59,309 bases of DNA from a virus. The translations under genes and the position numbers were made by a program. The notes under the pieces are model-generated. The model worked only from the letters and a program-made list of their open reading frames with translations, searched no databases and was not told the origin of the DNA. Where the stretch lies: the IMG/VR virus record IMGVR_UViG_3300025012_000917, positions 1-59,309 of that record; one strand, given 5' to 3'. The first letter of the stretch is position 1, and each line of letters starts with the position of its first letter. Below are positions 22,754 to 31,326 of the stretch, one piece after another.

Positions 22754-24357
22754 CTCGCAAAATCCCTTATAATTTTACGAACCTGGCCATTCGACATCAC
22801 AGCTTTCATGACCGCAATTTCCATTTTCTGCTGGGATGATGGGCTCGACAATTGATCCGCAAAGCTCTGAGCGTCATTCGCTTTGATAAGAAACACATGA
22901 CCGCCAGATCCTTTGACGGGTTTATTTCCTGAATTGATACCTTCCAGAATATCTTTATTCGCGGCTGCAGCGGTTTTATTTACCACGAACTCACCTGGCG
23001 TCACAAATGCCGGGACTTCGCCACCCTGTTGAAAACTTGGGATCCATCCGCCTGAACGATGTCCAGGGCCAGGAATATTCACATAATGAGATCCACTCGT
23101 TGCGCCACCTTCACCAATAGCTCCTCCGATAGTATTCATTGCTGTACTTGATGATGCCAAACTACTCGCCGCAAATGCTCCCGCTCCAGCTACAGCACCT
23201 ACAAGTCCAGCGATCGCTCCGATACCTGCAAGCGCACCGCCACCTTTTCCGCCAGATATGGAAATGGTAGGTGTACCTCGGCTCCCCATATTCGCAAGAT
23301 AAGACGCCGCTGCGCATACGCAATTCTGAATGCCCTGCAGTACCCCATAAGAATTCATCAGAAGCTTTTCCTGAGTTTGAGCAGTCGTAAGCATAGCAGC
23401 CTGACGCGCTTGTTCTGCTCCTTTAAAGCCAAACAGTTTCCCAAGCAGATCTCCGAAGCCGCCCTGCCCTGAGAATACTTTCGTCGCAATTGCTTCTGCG
23501 ATCATATCTGCGGCGTTTTTAATGAACTGGTTTCCGATCCCGCCAACAAAACCCATGATGTCTTCTTTGCTTTTGAACTTATTGGTCGCAAGCCCGGAGA
23601 TGGCTTCAGAAATTCCACCTTTAAAAATGCTGATATTCCCGCGTGTGAAATCACGTTGAATGTCTACCAATCGTTTCAATCCCAATTCACTGAGCTTGTA
23701 CGTCTCACGTTCAAGTCGTTGACGCTCTAACAATTCAGTCTCTATGATTTTTCTACGGGATGCAGAAGCTCCTTCAAGCAATTTGATTCTTTCGGCTTCT
23801 TGTTTTTTAAGAAGAGCTGTAAGAGTATCACCTCTAAGTGATGCGCTCTCCCCTTGCAGGCCAAGCAATTGAATTCTAGACTCTCTGGACATTCCAGCTT
23901 TTGCGGCAGTAGCAGCACCTTGTTGTGCACCTTTCGCGCCGAACCCAAGGAATCCCGCTAATGGAAAATTCTGAAGGGCGCTCATTGCACCTTTAAGACT
24001 AAGAAGACTGGCGATAGCATCCCCTAAATTAGATTTAAAATCACGAGTAGCATCTCCTATTTTTTCGAATTTTGCAGCAAGCGCATCGCTATGCTGCGCA
24101 AGATCTCTCATAATCAAAACAGCAGATCCAATAACAAAACTTGCCGCAAACATTTCTTTTCTGAAATCAATAATCGCTCTTCGGGCTTGTAGGCCGGCTG
24201 TTACTGATTTGTTTGTCTCAGCAGTTACACGGGAAACCGTCTGAGTTAGCTTTGCATTCTCTGCGCCAAGCTCCGCTGTTTTAGTGGAAAGATCACGAAC
24301 TTGATCTGCCCCTCTGACAACTGCTTCATATGTAATTTGAACTGTATTTAATGGCAT
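22750..24357 (-). CDS. tail tape measure protein
   Basis: A 535-residue protein: N-terminal coiled coil (VRDLSTKTAELGAENAKLTQ), hydrophobic stretches (MFAASFVIGSAVLIM), a Gly/Ala-rich membrane-active region (GALAGIGAIAGLVGAVAGAG), and the tape-measure C-terminal signature PAFVTPGEFVVNKTAAAANK. The length would correspond to a short siphovirus tail by the usual scaling. The compact size is notable given the large tip protein. Confidence 0.9.
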   Translation of the reverse strand: MPLNTVQITYEAVVRGADQVRDLSTKTAELGAENAKLTQTVSRVTAETNKSVTAGLQARRAIIDFRKEMFAASFVIGSAVLIMRDLAQHSDALAAKFEKIGDATRDFKSNLGDAIASLLSLKGAMSALQNFPLAGFLGFGAKGAQQGAATAAKAGMSRESRIQLLGLQGESASLRGDTLTALLKKQEAERIKLLEGASASRRKIIETELLERQRLERETYKLSELGLKRLVDIQRDFTRGNISIFKGGISEAISGLATNKFKSKEDIMGFVGGIGNQFIKNAADMIAEAIATKVFSGQGGFGDLLGKLFGFKGAEQARQAAMLTTAQTQEKLLMNSYGVLQGIQNCVCAAASYLANMGSRGTPTISISGGKGGGALAGIGAIAGLVGAVAGAGAFAASSLASSSTAMNTIGGAIGEGGATSGSHYVNIPGPGHRSGGWIPSFQQGGEVPAFVTPGEFVVNKTAAAANKDILEGINSGNKPVKGSGGHVFLIKANDAQSFADQLSSPSSQQKMEIAVMKAVMSNGQVRKIIRDFAR

Positions 24358-24358
24358 A

Positions 24359-24802
24359 TTATATTTTCCCGTCTTTAATATACCCGGTGATCAATGAATT
24401 AATGTTCTGAATATCTTGGTCTTGAAACAAAAGGAATGGACGCTTAGGAATAGATCTAGTTCCGAACTGATGATATTTAGCATAAGGAACCACTGTTCCC
24501 ATAATAAGTTTATTGTCTCCTTGAATTTTACCGACAATACTTTTTATCAATAATCCTTTTCTTATCAGTGGTTTAGATGAATATCCATGTTTCATTTTCC
24601 AACGTAAAGTCGAAAGCGCTAAAGGTTTCCAAGTTATGGGTCTTCCGGAAGATTTGAAATTATTATCGATAGATCGAAGCATCAAAAGCCTCGAAGCTTT
24701 CAAAGGAGTAGAAAGCGTTGCCATTCTTTGTTTCACAGAATTTAAAAGAACCTGCACTTCTTGAGCGCCTGTCACTTTCACCTTAACATCAAAGGATGGC
24801 AT
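24359..24802 (-). CDS. Mu gpG-like virion morphogenesis / tail completion protein
   Basis: A 147-residue protein with PITWKPLALSTLRWK, LIRKGLLIKSI and VVPYAKYHQFGTRSIPKRPFL, the strand-turn motifs of the phage virion morphogenesis (Mu gpG/tail completion) family. Its ATG overlaps the stop of the GT chaperone frame, and the tape measure follows immediately. It is placed between chaperone and tape measure rather than with the connectors, a minor order difference. Confidence 0.8.
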   Translation of the reverse strand: MPSFDVKVKVTGAQEVQVLLNSVKQRMATLSTPLKASRLLMLRSIDNNFKSSGRPITWKPLALSTLRWKMKHGYSSKPLIRKGLLIKSIVGKIQGDNKLIMGTVVPYAKYHQFGTRSIPKRPFLLFQDQDIQNINSLITGYIKDGKI

Positions 24803-25385
24803 TATTTTCCTCTTCTGCTTGAGATATCCCGCAAACGTTTTTCAATGATATTGAAATCCACAAAATCACGGAACCGTTGATCATAAAATCCACCGGCAGA
24901 AGGAAGACATCGGAACTCAAAATTGAGTTCTGGAGAGCACCAAAGGTATTTGATGATGGAGCTAGGTAGTCTGGAAGATCCAAGATGCTCAAGCACGCCG
25001 GCAATGGGTATCCCTCCGGTAAGAAGCTCAACGGCGAGCTCTAATTTTTTTTTTCTTCCTCAGGCATTCTAATTCCAGAACGTTCATCGATCATACGCAC
25101 AAGCCAGAGTAAGACACCGACTGGAAGCTTTTTCTTGGTCTCAGAATTGCAGGGGACATCCACGCCGTCTTGGGTCACGCCAGACCAAGAAATCAAAGCT
25201 AATTCCATCTTAAGTTCACGCTCACGCGCAACGAGATAATTAAATCCACCTTTTCCGTCCTGAACAAGGCATTGACGGTCAACCTCTTCCTGCATGCCAA
25301 TCGTCCAATGTTTAAGTTCAAATCTGGCAATTGAAGGATGATCGATCGTGTAACTTTTAGAACTGTCAATCAGCTCAATGCTCAT
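24802..25385 (-). CDS. GT tail assembly chaperone (programmed -1 frameshift product)
   Basis: The gene at 25041-25385 ends shortly after an A10 run. Shifting to the -1 frame at this run skips its stop and continues through LELAVELLTGGIPIAGVLEH and PSSIIKYLWCSPELNF to TAA 24804-24802, which overlaps the next ATG. The extension, about 84 residues, is well formed (RFRDFVDFNIIEKRLRD) while the alternative frame is not. This is the gpG-GT organisation of siphovirus tail chaperones that load the tape measure. The join is inferred from sequence, not observed protein. Confidence 0.85.
25041..25385 (-). CDS. G tail assembly chaperone (unshifted product)
   Basis: A 114-residue protein between tail tube and tape measure genes: IARFELKHWTIGMQEEVDRQ, LALISWSGVTQDGV, GVLLWLVRMIDE. 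Size, position and alpha-helical profile match G-type tail assembly chaperones. ATG overlaps the tail-tube stop by four bases. Its last codons contain the slippery A run. Confidence 0.85.
   Translation of the reverse strand: MSIELIDSSKSYTIDHPSIARFELKHWTIGMQEEVDRQCLVQDGKGGFNYLVARERELKMELALISWSGVTQDGVDVPCNSETKKKLPVGVLLWLVRMIDERSGIRMPEEEKKN
25045..25054 (-). promoter_or_regulatory. A10 slippery sequence for -1 ribosomal frameshifting
   Basis: Ten consecutive A residues in the mRNA (GAAGAAAAAAAAAATTAG context) lie just before the G-chaperone stop. Homopolymeric A runs permit -1 slipping and match the frame change needed for the GT product. No downstream pseudoknot was evaluated. Confidence 0.8.
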
Positions 25386-26272
25386 GTGGTCACAACCGTA
25401 AGTTTTAAGGAATTCTGAACCGTTGGGTCATTCACATACGCTGTAAAATTAAGAGTCTCTAAAATGAAACTTGTCTGACTCTCCATCGGTCGTTCACTCA
25501 CATCATAATTCACATTCACGAGGTCTAGTTGAAAGCTTTTAGACCCACGCTGATAAAGTGCCGTAATGCGGGACGGTAATTGATTCATGAACCGAGTGCG
25601 CATTGTGGTATCAGAAAATAGGATTGAAAGCGTTCCTGTAACCTGCGCCTTCGTAGCCGGGATCTCGCGCCTACGCGGGGTGTTCCCGTAAAGGTCGGTG
25701 ATGAGATTATTTTCCTTTGCGACGGTAAAAGATTCGACGTTCTGATTGGCTATTCCATCCAGAGTAAAGGTGCACTCCGAATGAAGGTATGGGCCATCTC
25801 CAGAAGGAAAGCTTGCCGTAGAAGCTGTCGGAAGGTTTGACAATCCAACCCCTTCGATATCCACACTGCAGCGCAACACGTCCCCCTTCTTGCTTGAGAA
25901 CTCCATGCGGCCAATCATATCCCCGGAAGTCTGGACTGTACCGATCTGGCCTTCCTGAATTTCAATTGCGAGTGAAGAAAGAGGAATCTGGGGAGTATAA
26001 GGACTTGTCGATCCACCGATTCCACATTCCCACCACTGCGTAGGGTTTGTCGGCGTGATCGGGAAAACGATTGATCCGCTTACAACTTCATGCGAATACT
26101 GACCGTTGATCTGTTCTGGGGAATTTCGGATCTTATCCTGGTAGATATAAATTTTTGATTGGCGGATGCTCTGGGATTCAATAACCTGCCAGTTGTCTAT
26201 CCCTCCACCAGAAGCAAAAGACGCTTCTTTTCGGATTCCTAGTGCACCTCGTGCTGCGATCGATACGGCCAT
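25382..26272 (-). CDS. major tail tube protein
   Basis: A 296-residue beta-rich protein starting with AGGAGG-ATTGAGCC-ATG: MAVSIAARGALGIRKEASFASGG, then ISIRQ-like strands and QLDLVNVNYDVSERPMES, ETLNFTAYVNDP. This is the layout of the siphovirus tail tube family, placed directly before the G/GT chaperones as expected. It is the first tail gene after the cargo block. Confidence 0.85.
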   Translation of the reverse strand: MAVSIAARGALGIRKEASFASGGGIDNWQVIESQSIRQSKIYIYQDKIRNSPEQINGQYSHEVVSGSIVFPITPTNPTQWWECGIGGSTSPYTPQIPLSSLAIEIQEGQIGTVQTSGDMIGRMEFSSKKGDVLRCSVDIEGVGLSNLPTASTASFPSGDGPYLHSECTFTLDGIANQNVESFTVAKENNLITDLYGNTPRRREIPATKAQVTGTLSILFSDTTMRTRFMNQLPSRITALYQRGSKSFQLDLVNVNYDVSERPMESQTSFILETLNFTAYVNDPTVQNSLKLTVVTT

Positions 26273-26292
26273 GGCTCAATCCTCCTCGTGGA

Positions 26293-27348
26293 TTATATGA
26301 AGCTCGATTGTGCGAGCGGATCTTCTATGAGTTCTTTCATCTTGCGATTGAAATAATTCCATCTACAGTCGATTTTATCACACTCTTCGACCGTCGTCAT
26401 TTCTATGACCTTGCGATGTTGTTCGCTTCCCCACACTTCATGGAACGGCTGGAAGATTGTTCCGATTGGCCGACTTTCAAAGAAGCAGCACTGCAGGATT
26501 TTTCCCGTGGCCGTAACGACCGTGTGGATTGGCGACATAAAACATTTCACCGTCGCATGCTGATGCGAAAGATTGCAAAGCACTTTCGTAAATCCATTAA
26601 AACCTTGCTGATCAGCTTGCGCCTGTAATCTTGCGAGTTCTTCCGGTTCGATATTATGATTGGAAGAATGCTCATACTTGATCTGGATATAATTGACGCG
26701 GAGATCTTCTGCCATTTTCATAAGAGGTATAAGCTCATGTTTATTGATAGAATTGAGGACTACTTTGATACCAACCTGAAAACCATTATTTGATTTAACA
26801 CCATCTTTTTCGAGATCCCGAAGCCTTACGATTTCTTTGATATTTTCAATGGCTTTATGAAACCAGTAATCTTTTCGCTTATTGCGTTTTATAGCGTCAT
26901 GCGTCTCGACCGTCGCGGCATCAAGCCCACACCGGATATATTTAAAATGCTGAACCATGCTTTCTAATGGCATCGGATTGCAGGCATGTGTGATGATACC
27001 GAGCTGATATCCCATTCCCCACGCGCGCTCATAGATGTCCTGAAAGTCAGGGTGTAGAGTCGGTTCTCCTCCCCCGGAGAATTCTAAGGATTCAGCGCCG
27101 GCGGTCTTGGCCTGAAGGAGCCATCCTAAAAACTTTTCCTTGTCAATATACTGATGACTCTTCTCATGATTCGTATCCGAAAAAAAACAGTACGTGCAGT
27201 CAAGATTGCAAACCTCAGATACCCAACATGAAATAAAACGCGGAGCAGGAAATGCAATGTTCTTATCGCCTTCGTAAATGGACTGATACAGTTGGCGGCC
27301 TTCTTTGAGGAACGTCAGGATTCGATCTTCGCCCCACGCATGATTCAT
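26293..27348 (-). CDS. radical SAM enzyme with SPASM-like C-terminus
   Basis: A 351-residue protein with the radical SAM cluster motif EVCNLDCTYCFF near residue 48 (C-x3-C-x2-C), the GGE-type SAM motif (EFSGGGEPTLHPDF) and a C-terminal cysteine set (CNLSHQHATVKC, CCFFES, ECDKIDC) as in auxiliary Fe-S SPASM/twitch domains. It reductively cleaves SAM to modify a substrate, often a peptide or sugar. It is coupled by ATGA to a 42-residue Cys-containing ORF upstream. Substrate unknown. Confidence 0.88.
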   Translation of the reverse strand: MNHAWGEDRILTFLKEGRQLYQSIYEGDKNIAFPAPRFISCWVSEVCNLDCTYCFFSDTNHEKSHQYIDKEKFLGWLLQAKTAGAESLEFSGGGEPTLHPDFQDIYERAWGMGYQLGIITHACNPMPLESMVQHFKYIRCGLDAATVETHDAIKRNKRKDYWFHKAIENIKEIVRLRDLEKDGVKSNNGFQVGIKVVLNSINKHELIPLMKMAEDLRVNYIQIKYEHSSNHNIEPEELARLQAQADQQGFNGFTKVLCNLSHQHATVKCFMSPIHTVVTATGKILQCCFFESRPIGTIFQPFHEVWGSEQHRKVIEMTTVEECDKIDCRWNYFNRKMKELIEDPLAQSSFI

Positions 27349-27473
27349 CGTTTCACCACTTCAAACTCCATCCCACACGCAATAGGATGTGTATCCTCTT
27401 TTGATTCGAGAACTTTCTTACACCATTTACACTGCAGCAGATTGGCTGGCAGTTCGATAGATATCATCTTCAT
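27345..27473 (-). CDS. 42-residue Cys-containing small protein upstream of radical SAM enzyme
   Basis: ATG 27473 has GGAG upstream and lies inside the 3' end of the methylase gene; its TGA overlaps the radical SAM ATG. The sequence includes LLQCKWCKKVLESKED and HPIACGMEFEVVKR, three Cys in a mini zinc-ribbon style. It may be a zinc-binding accessory or, given the coupled SPASM-type enzyme, a peptide substrate. Both roles are speculative. Confidence 0.6.
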   Translation of the reverse strand: MKMISIELPANLLQCKWCKKVLESKEDTHPIACGMEFEVVKR

Positions 27474-28704
27474 TGGCTCCGGTAAAATTACAGTAGCGTT
27501 TGATAATTACGTCACAATATTTAGGGTCTAATTCCATTAATCTTGCTTCCCGGTTCATTTGTTCGCATGCAATTAATGTACTTCCAGATCCACCAAAAGC
27601 ATCTAAAACAATATCTCCTTCACGTGAGTTTTTACGTAATGCCCGATGTGCAAGTTGAACTGGTTTTTGGGTTGGATGGACATATTCGTTTCTTTTATCA
27701 CGAGCTTGAAACCAGACATCTGGAAGATCTGCAAACTCTTCTTTCCCTATAAAGAAACAATCGGTGTAGTTCGATAATCGTTTATTTGAATAATGAGGCT
27801 GTGATTTCTTCCATCCAAACATAATTGGCTCATAACATCTGTGGTAATCCACTCCCATAGAAAAGACCATCTGCTCTTTAAGCCAGATTAAAATCTGAGA
27901 CATATACCATCCTGAATTGATCCAAGCCAATCGATTGATCCAATTCATCTTATTTCCGAACCACCAATACAAACAAACATCTTCCAAAGAATATTCGTAA
28001 AGATTTTTTAAAATATCAATATAGAATTCAATCGCTTCTTCTTCTGTTTTATCATCATTTAAAATATCATTCGTCCCATAATTTCCTTTTGAATAGCTGT
28101 TTCCAGATGAGCTTTTATAATTAACGCTATATGGAGGATCCGTAAAAATTAACTTCGCTTTGCCCCCCCCCATGAGTAATTCATAATGTTCTTTCTTCGT
28201 CGAGTCGCCACATAAAAGACGATGCTTTCCGAGCATAAAAAGAATCCCCTGTTCTGTTCTTGATTTCTCAGGAGTTTCAGGCGTTGCATCCGTTTCTTCT
28301 TTTATTTTCTTTTTAGAATTATCAATTCCCGTATCGATCTCAAGATTAGAAAATCCCCAATTAGTCAATGAACTGATATCGAAATCTTTCTGTAAAATAT
28401 CCCAATCCCATTCTCCCTGAGCTTTATTAAGGCGGATGTTCAATTCCTTCTCGCGCACAAGATCCTGGATATCCACCCAGAAAACAGGAACGGTTTCCAT
28501 CCCCATTTTCTTTGCAACTTCAAACCTTTGGTTGCCACCCACAATTACGCCTTCGCGGCCGGGAGCTTTGTTACAAACTAATGGTTGGCAAAATCCAAAT
28601 TCAGTGATTGATTTCTTGATCTGCTCGAAATCTTGAGGAGTTATTTTACGTGGGTTATAAGTAGCATGTTGAAGTTTATCGATTGAAACCTGTTCGACTT
28701 CCAT
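27427..28704 (-). CDS. ParB-like domain fused to DNA adenine/N4-cytosine methyltransferase
   Basis: From ATG 28704 (TAATG overlap) it has 425 residues. Residues 1-110 match ParB/sulfiredoxin-like N-domains (HATYNPRKITPQDFEQIKKSI, VIVGGNQRFEVAKKMG). The C-terminal part is a beta-class-type methylase: catalytic TDPPYSVNY near residue 190 and SAM-binding VLDAFGGSGSTLIAC near residue 385. Such fusions are common phage orphan methylases protecting DNA or marking it for packaging. Its insertion in the sugar cargo block is noteworthy. Confidence 0.9.
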   Translation of the reverse strand: MEVEQVSIDKLQHATYNPRKITPQDFEQIKKSITEFGFCQPLVCNKAPGREGVIVGGNQRFEVAKKMGMETVPVFWVDIQDLVREKELNIRLNKAQGEWDWDILQKDFDISSLTNWGFSNLEIDTGIDNSKKKIKEETDATPETPEKSRTEQGILFMLGKHRLLCGDSTKKEHYELLMGGGKAKLIFTDPPYSVNYKSSSGNSYSKGNYGTNDILNDDKTEEEAIEFYIDILKNLYEYSLEDVCLYWWFGNKMNWINRLAWINSGWYMSQILIWLKEQMVFSMGVDYHRCYEPIMFGWKKSQPHYSNKRLSNYTDCFFIGKEEFADLPDVWFQARDKRNEYVHPTQKPVQLAHRALRKNSREGDIVLDAFGGSGSTLIACEQMNREARLMELDPKYCDVIIKRYCNFTGANEDDIYRTASQSAAV

Positions 28705-28886
28705 TATTTTTTTCTCCCGAACTTCATCCATATTGCAAATACCAAGAGTGCAATGATTAAAATCACAGAGCCAGTATTCCCGAACGTTCCGACAATCAGA
28801 TCAAACGACTTATCCGCCCATCCGCGCTGGGGCGGATAGGGAATATTCGGATAAGTCATCTGAATAGGCCCACCAAAAAAAATCAT
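28704..28886 (-). CDS. 60-residue single-pass membrane protein
   Basis: ATG 28886 overlaps the preceding stop, and its TAA overlaps the methylase ATG. A Pro-rich N-terminus (YPNIPYPPQRGW) precedes one membrane helix (GSVILIIALLVFAIWM) with a basic tail KFGRKK. It could be a small inner-membrane anchor. Function unknown. Confidence 0.65.
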   Translation of the reverse strand: MIFFGGPIQMTYPNIPYPPQRGWADKSFDLIVGTFGNTGSVILIIALLVFAIWMKFGRKK

Positions 28887-29380
28887 AAAATAAAAGGAAC
28901 CATCGCGACGCTCGAGATGATGATATTTCCATCCTCAAGGATCGTCGCCCAATTGCCAATCTGTTGAGAGTACTTGGAAAAAGGGTTTCTCACCCCGAAG
29001 TAAACGGTTGCAGAAACGGCAGAGATAAGCTGAAAAACACCAAGCCAAGGGTGATGCCCCGCTATCCCTGCCAATAGCCCACAGAGCCCAAGGGAACCTC
29101 CGTAGACAGCACGTAATGCGATCTTCTTGGCTACTGACCCATCATTCACCCCGTACTTGAAGATCACAAGGGACGGGATGTACCAGCCCCCTGCCAAAAC
29201 AGAAAGGATCCCGAAGTTATGATGAAGGTAAGAAATCAAAATGATCCCGGCTCCAAACACTCCGGGACCAAGATATCTACGGATCCACTTTCCATATCCT
29301 TGTCCGCCAAGGCAATATGTCACACAAAAGAAAACGACTAAGACAAAACCTAGAACGGCGATCGCCATCTCTTGAATCAA
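28883..29380 (-). CDS. polytopic membrane protein
   Basis: Starts at TTG 29380 (AGGAG upstream, overlap with preceding stop); ATG 29368 is an alternative. The 165 residues contain about four or five membrane segments (AIAVLGFVLVVFFCVTYCL, FGAGIILISYL, VYGGSLGLCGLLAGIAG, LISAVSATVYF). It sits between a radical SAM enzyme and a methylase in the cargo block. It could help transport or synthesise a lipid-linked product, but no motif supports a reaction. Confidence 0.7.
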   Translation of the reverse strand: MIQEMAIAVLGFVLVVFFCVTYCLGGQGYGKWIRRYLGPGVFGAGIILISYLHHNFGILSVLAGGWYIPSLVIFKYGVNDGSVAKKIALRAVYGGSLGLCGLLAGIAGHHPWLGVFQLISAVSATVYFGVRNPFSKYSQQIGNWATILEDGNIIISSVAMVPFIL

Positions 29381-31326
29381 TGAAAACTCTCCTGCGGTTT
29401 AGCCTTCGCTTTTTCTTTGAGTTGTTCCGAACTATCCACCGAACTTATCCGCTCAGTATCCTCAGATTCAATTGCGATCTTACGCTGCAGTTCGCGGACG
29501 TCCACGCGCCCGCGTGAGAAATCGTAATCCGACATATCAGTTTTTGCTTTGCGCTTGATAATGGCTCCAACAGAATCAACATCATATTCACCCATCGCAT
29601 CGAGCGTTTCAAGAATGGACTTACAATCTCTTATATCGATATGATCTTCTTCGATGATTAATCCAGGTAAGCGGCCGGCAAGATCCATAAGGATATCTTG
29701 AAAGAACGTCCTTAGAATCCACTCCTGACAATCCATGATCACATGCGAATAATAATTCTTTTCCTTGTGACCAGTTCCCTTATCCGATTCGTATTTCCAC
29801 TTCTTGAAACGCGGGAAATACTTCTCAAATTTCTCGAAGATCTCAAGCGAGTCTTCACGGACTGGAAGCCAAGCTGTTCCTTTTTTGATCGTTTCGCGCG
29901 AGCCTTCGATCGGAATTACTTTATATCGTGTAGGAACATCCGCTTCGAAGAAGATCGTTCCGTGAAGGGGCATGAGGTAAGGCTCAATAGAGAGTCCCAC
30001 TCCCATCTTCGCCATGCGCCTGAATCCATTAATGTCCACGACCATATCTTCAGGACGTTCATAGGGCGTATGGATAAGAAGTGTGTAATAGGGTTTGATT
30101 CCATGTCTTAATATTTGCTCCGTCACTTTCCAGATACGCTCCGGCGTCTGGGGTTTGTTCATGCTATTTAGTTTCCACTGGCTTACCGACTCCACGCCAA
30201 TTGAAAGTACACGAAATCCCGCGCGCGCACATCGTTCAATTGCCTGTTCGTCAAGACGATTTATATTGGTAAGACAGATGAATCCAAGTTCCTTTTTTAT
30301 CTCGCCTTTTTCTTTTGCTTCAATCATTGCTTCAGTGAATCCGCGTTCCCATTGTGGTGTCAAAAGGTAGTCATCATCGCAGAAGAATATCTGATGTGTA
30401 TCTGGATATTTTTCCAAAACCCGTTTTATAATTTTTATCGTATCATTACCAGCGAGGCCCACGGCCTTAGTAGGCTTTCCAGTTGCTGCGCGTTGCAATC
30501 CAGTGAGCGTGCAGTACGCACAGTTAACGGGGCAGAAATTGTGCATGAAAAGACGAAACGTGTTGATGTCTTGGAACTGCGGGTTGTCATAGAGGCACGC
30601 AGTTTTTTTCCAATAAAGGTCTTGGTGCATGGCTTGAAAGTCGAGCTCATAGATCCAGTCCGTCCATTCCTCTCCCGTCACCGGCTTGGCGTGCCGGCGC
30701 AAGACAATACCCGTCGCTTCATTTGGGCTGAAAAGGGAGATTTGTTTTTCGTTAGCAATATTTAAAAGAGCGAACGGATCCTGCCCTAGGATCACCATGT
30801 CAAGATCGATTGCCTTATCGAAAAGAGTTTGATAATTAAGCGTTGCTTGTGATCCACCGCCTACAAGCAATGCCTGAGGCGCTAAAGCCCCAGCTGCATT
30901 TATTTTTGAGATGTCGTATTCGATGGTGGCGTCTAGGATCGAGAATCCGATAATGTCCCAGGGTCTCCAAACAATATGATCATCATCAATTTTCATTCCC
31001 ATAATCGTAAAAAGTTGAAGCAAATCAGTGTAAGGGTTCCATCCAGATTCATCATTAAATCCAGGCATCCCTTTCTCGAATATCTTTTCAAGGCTCACGT
31101 GCGGATATTCAGAATCGTCCGCAATCTCTCCCGGCTGAAGATTCATGTCATATGTGGCGGCATGATGCCCGTGTACGTTAAGCCTGGATGCCCACCAGTG
31201 ACTTCCCTGATGCGCCGTTACCCACCGACTATCAAATATCGATTCCTTGGTGTTTGGACCAACGAGCAAAACATTTTTAGGACGAATGCCTTCAGGTCGT
31301 TCGTATTTTTCGATGAGCTTGTTCAT
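29377..31326 (-). CDS. B12-binding-type radical SAM enzyme
   Basis: From ATG 31326 (GGAAGGGGGG upstream) it has about 649 residues. An N-terminal Rossmann-like part (NVLLVGPNT, AQALLVGGGSQATLNY) resembles a cobalamin-binding domain without a clear DxHxxG. The radical SAM core has FCPVNCAYCTLTG, with CxxxCxxC, near residue 270, followed by FFCDDDYLLTP and GVESVSQWKL. B12 radical SAM enzymes often methylate or rearrange glycan, lipid or peptide substrates. It is coupled to the nucleotidyltransferase gene, which hints at a sugar-related substrate. Confidence 0.85.
   Translation of the reverse strand: MNKLIEKYERPEGIRPKNVLLVGPNTKESIFDSRWVTAHQGSHWWASRLNVHGHHAATYDMNLQPGEIADDSEYPHVSLEKIFEKGMPGFNDESGWNPYTDLLQLFTIMGMKIDDDHIVWRPWDIIGFSILDATIEYDISKINAAGALAPQALLVGGGSQATLNYQTLFDKAIDLDMVILGQDPFALLNIANEKQISLFSPNEATGIVLRRHAKPVTGEEWTDWIYELDFQAMHQDLYWKKTACLYDNPQFQDINTFRLFMHNFCPVNCAYCTLTGLQRAATGKPTKAVGLAGNDTIKIIKRVLEKYPDTHQIFFCDDDYLLTPQWERGFTEAMIEAKEKGEIKKELGFICLTNINRLDEQAIERCARAGFRVLSIGVESVSQWKLNSMNKPQTPERIWKVTEQILRHGIKPYYTLLIHTPYERPEDMVVDINGFRRMAKMGVGLSIEPYLMPLHGTIFFEADVPTRYKVIPIEGSRETIKKGTAWLPVREDSLEIFEKFEKYFPRFKKWKYESDKGTGHKEKNYYSHVIMDCQEWILRTFFQDILMDLAGRLPGLIIEEDHIDIRDCKSILETLDAMGEYDVDSVGAIIKRKAKTDMSDYDFSRGRVDVRELQRKIAIESEDTERISSVDSSEQLKEKAKAKPQESFH

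Noticed and set aside
24789-25031. 80-residue frame over the GT chaperone extension
   Set aside because: It competes with the -1 frame that gives a coherent GT extension; its hydrophobic mixed composition and lack of a start signal fit a shadow.
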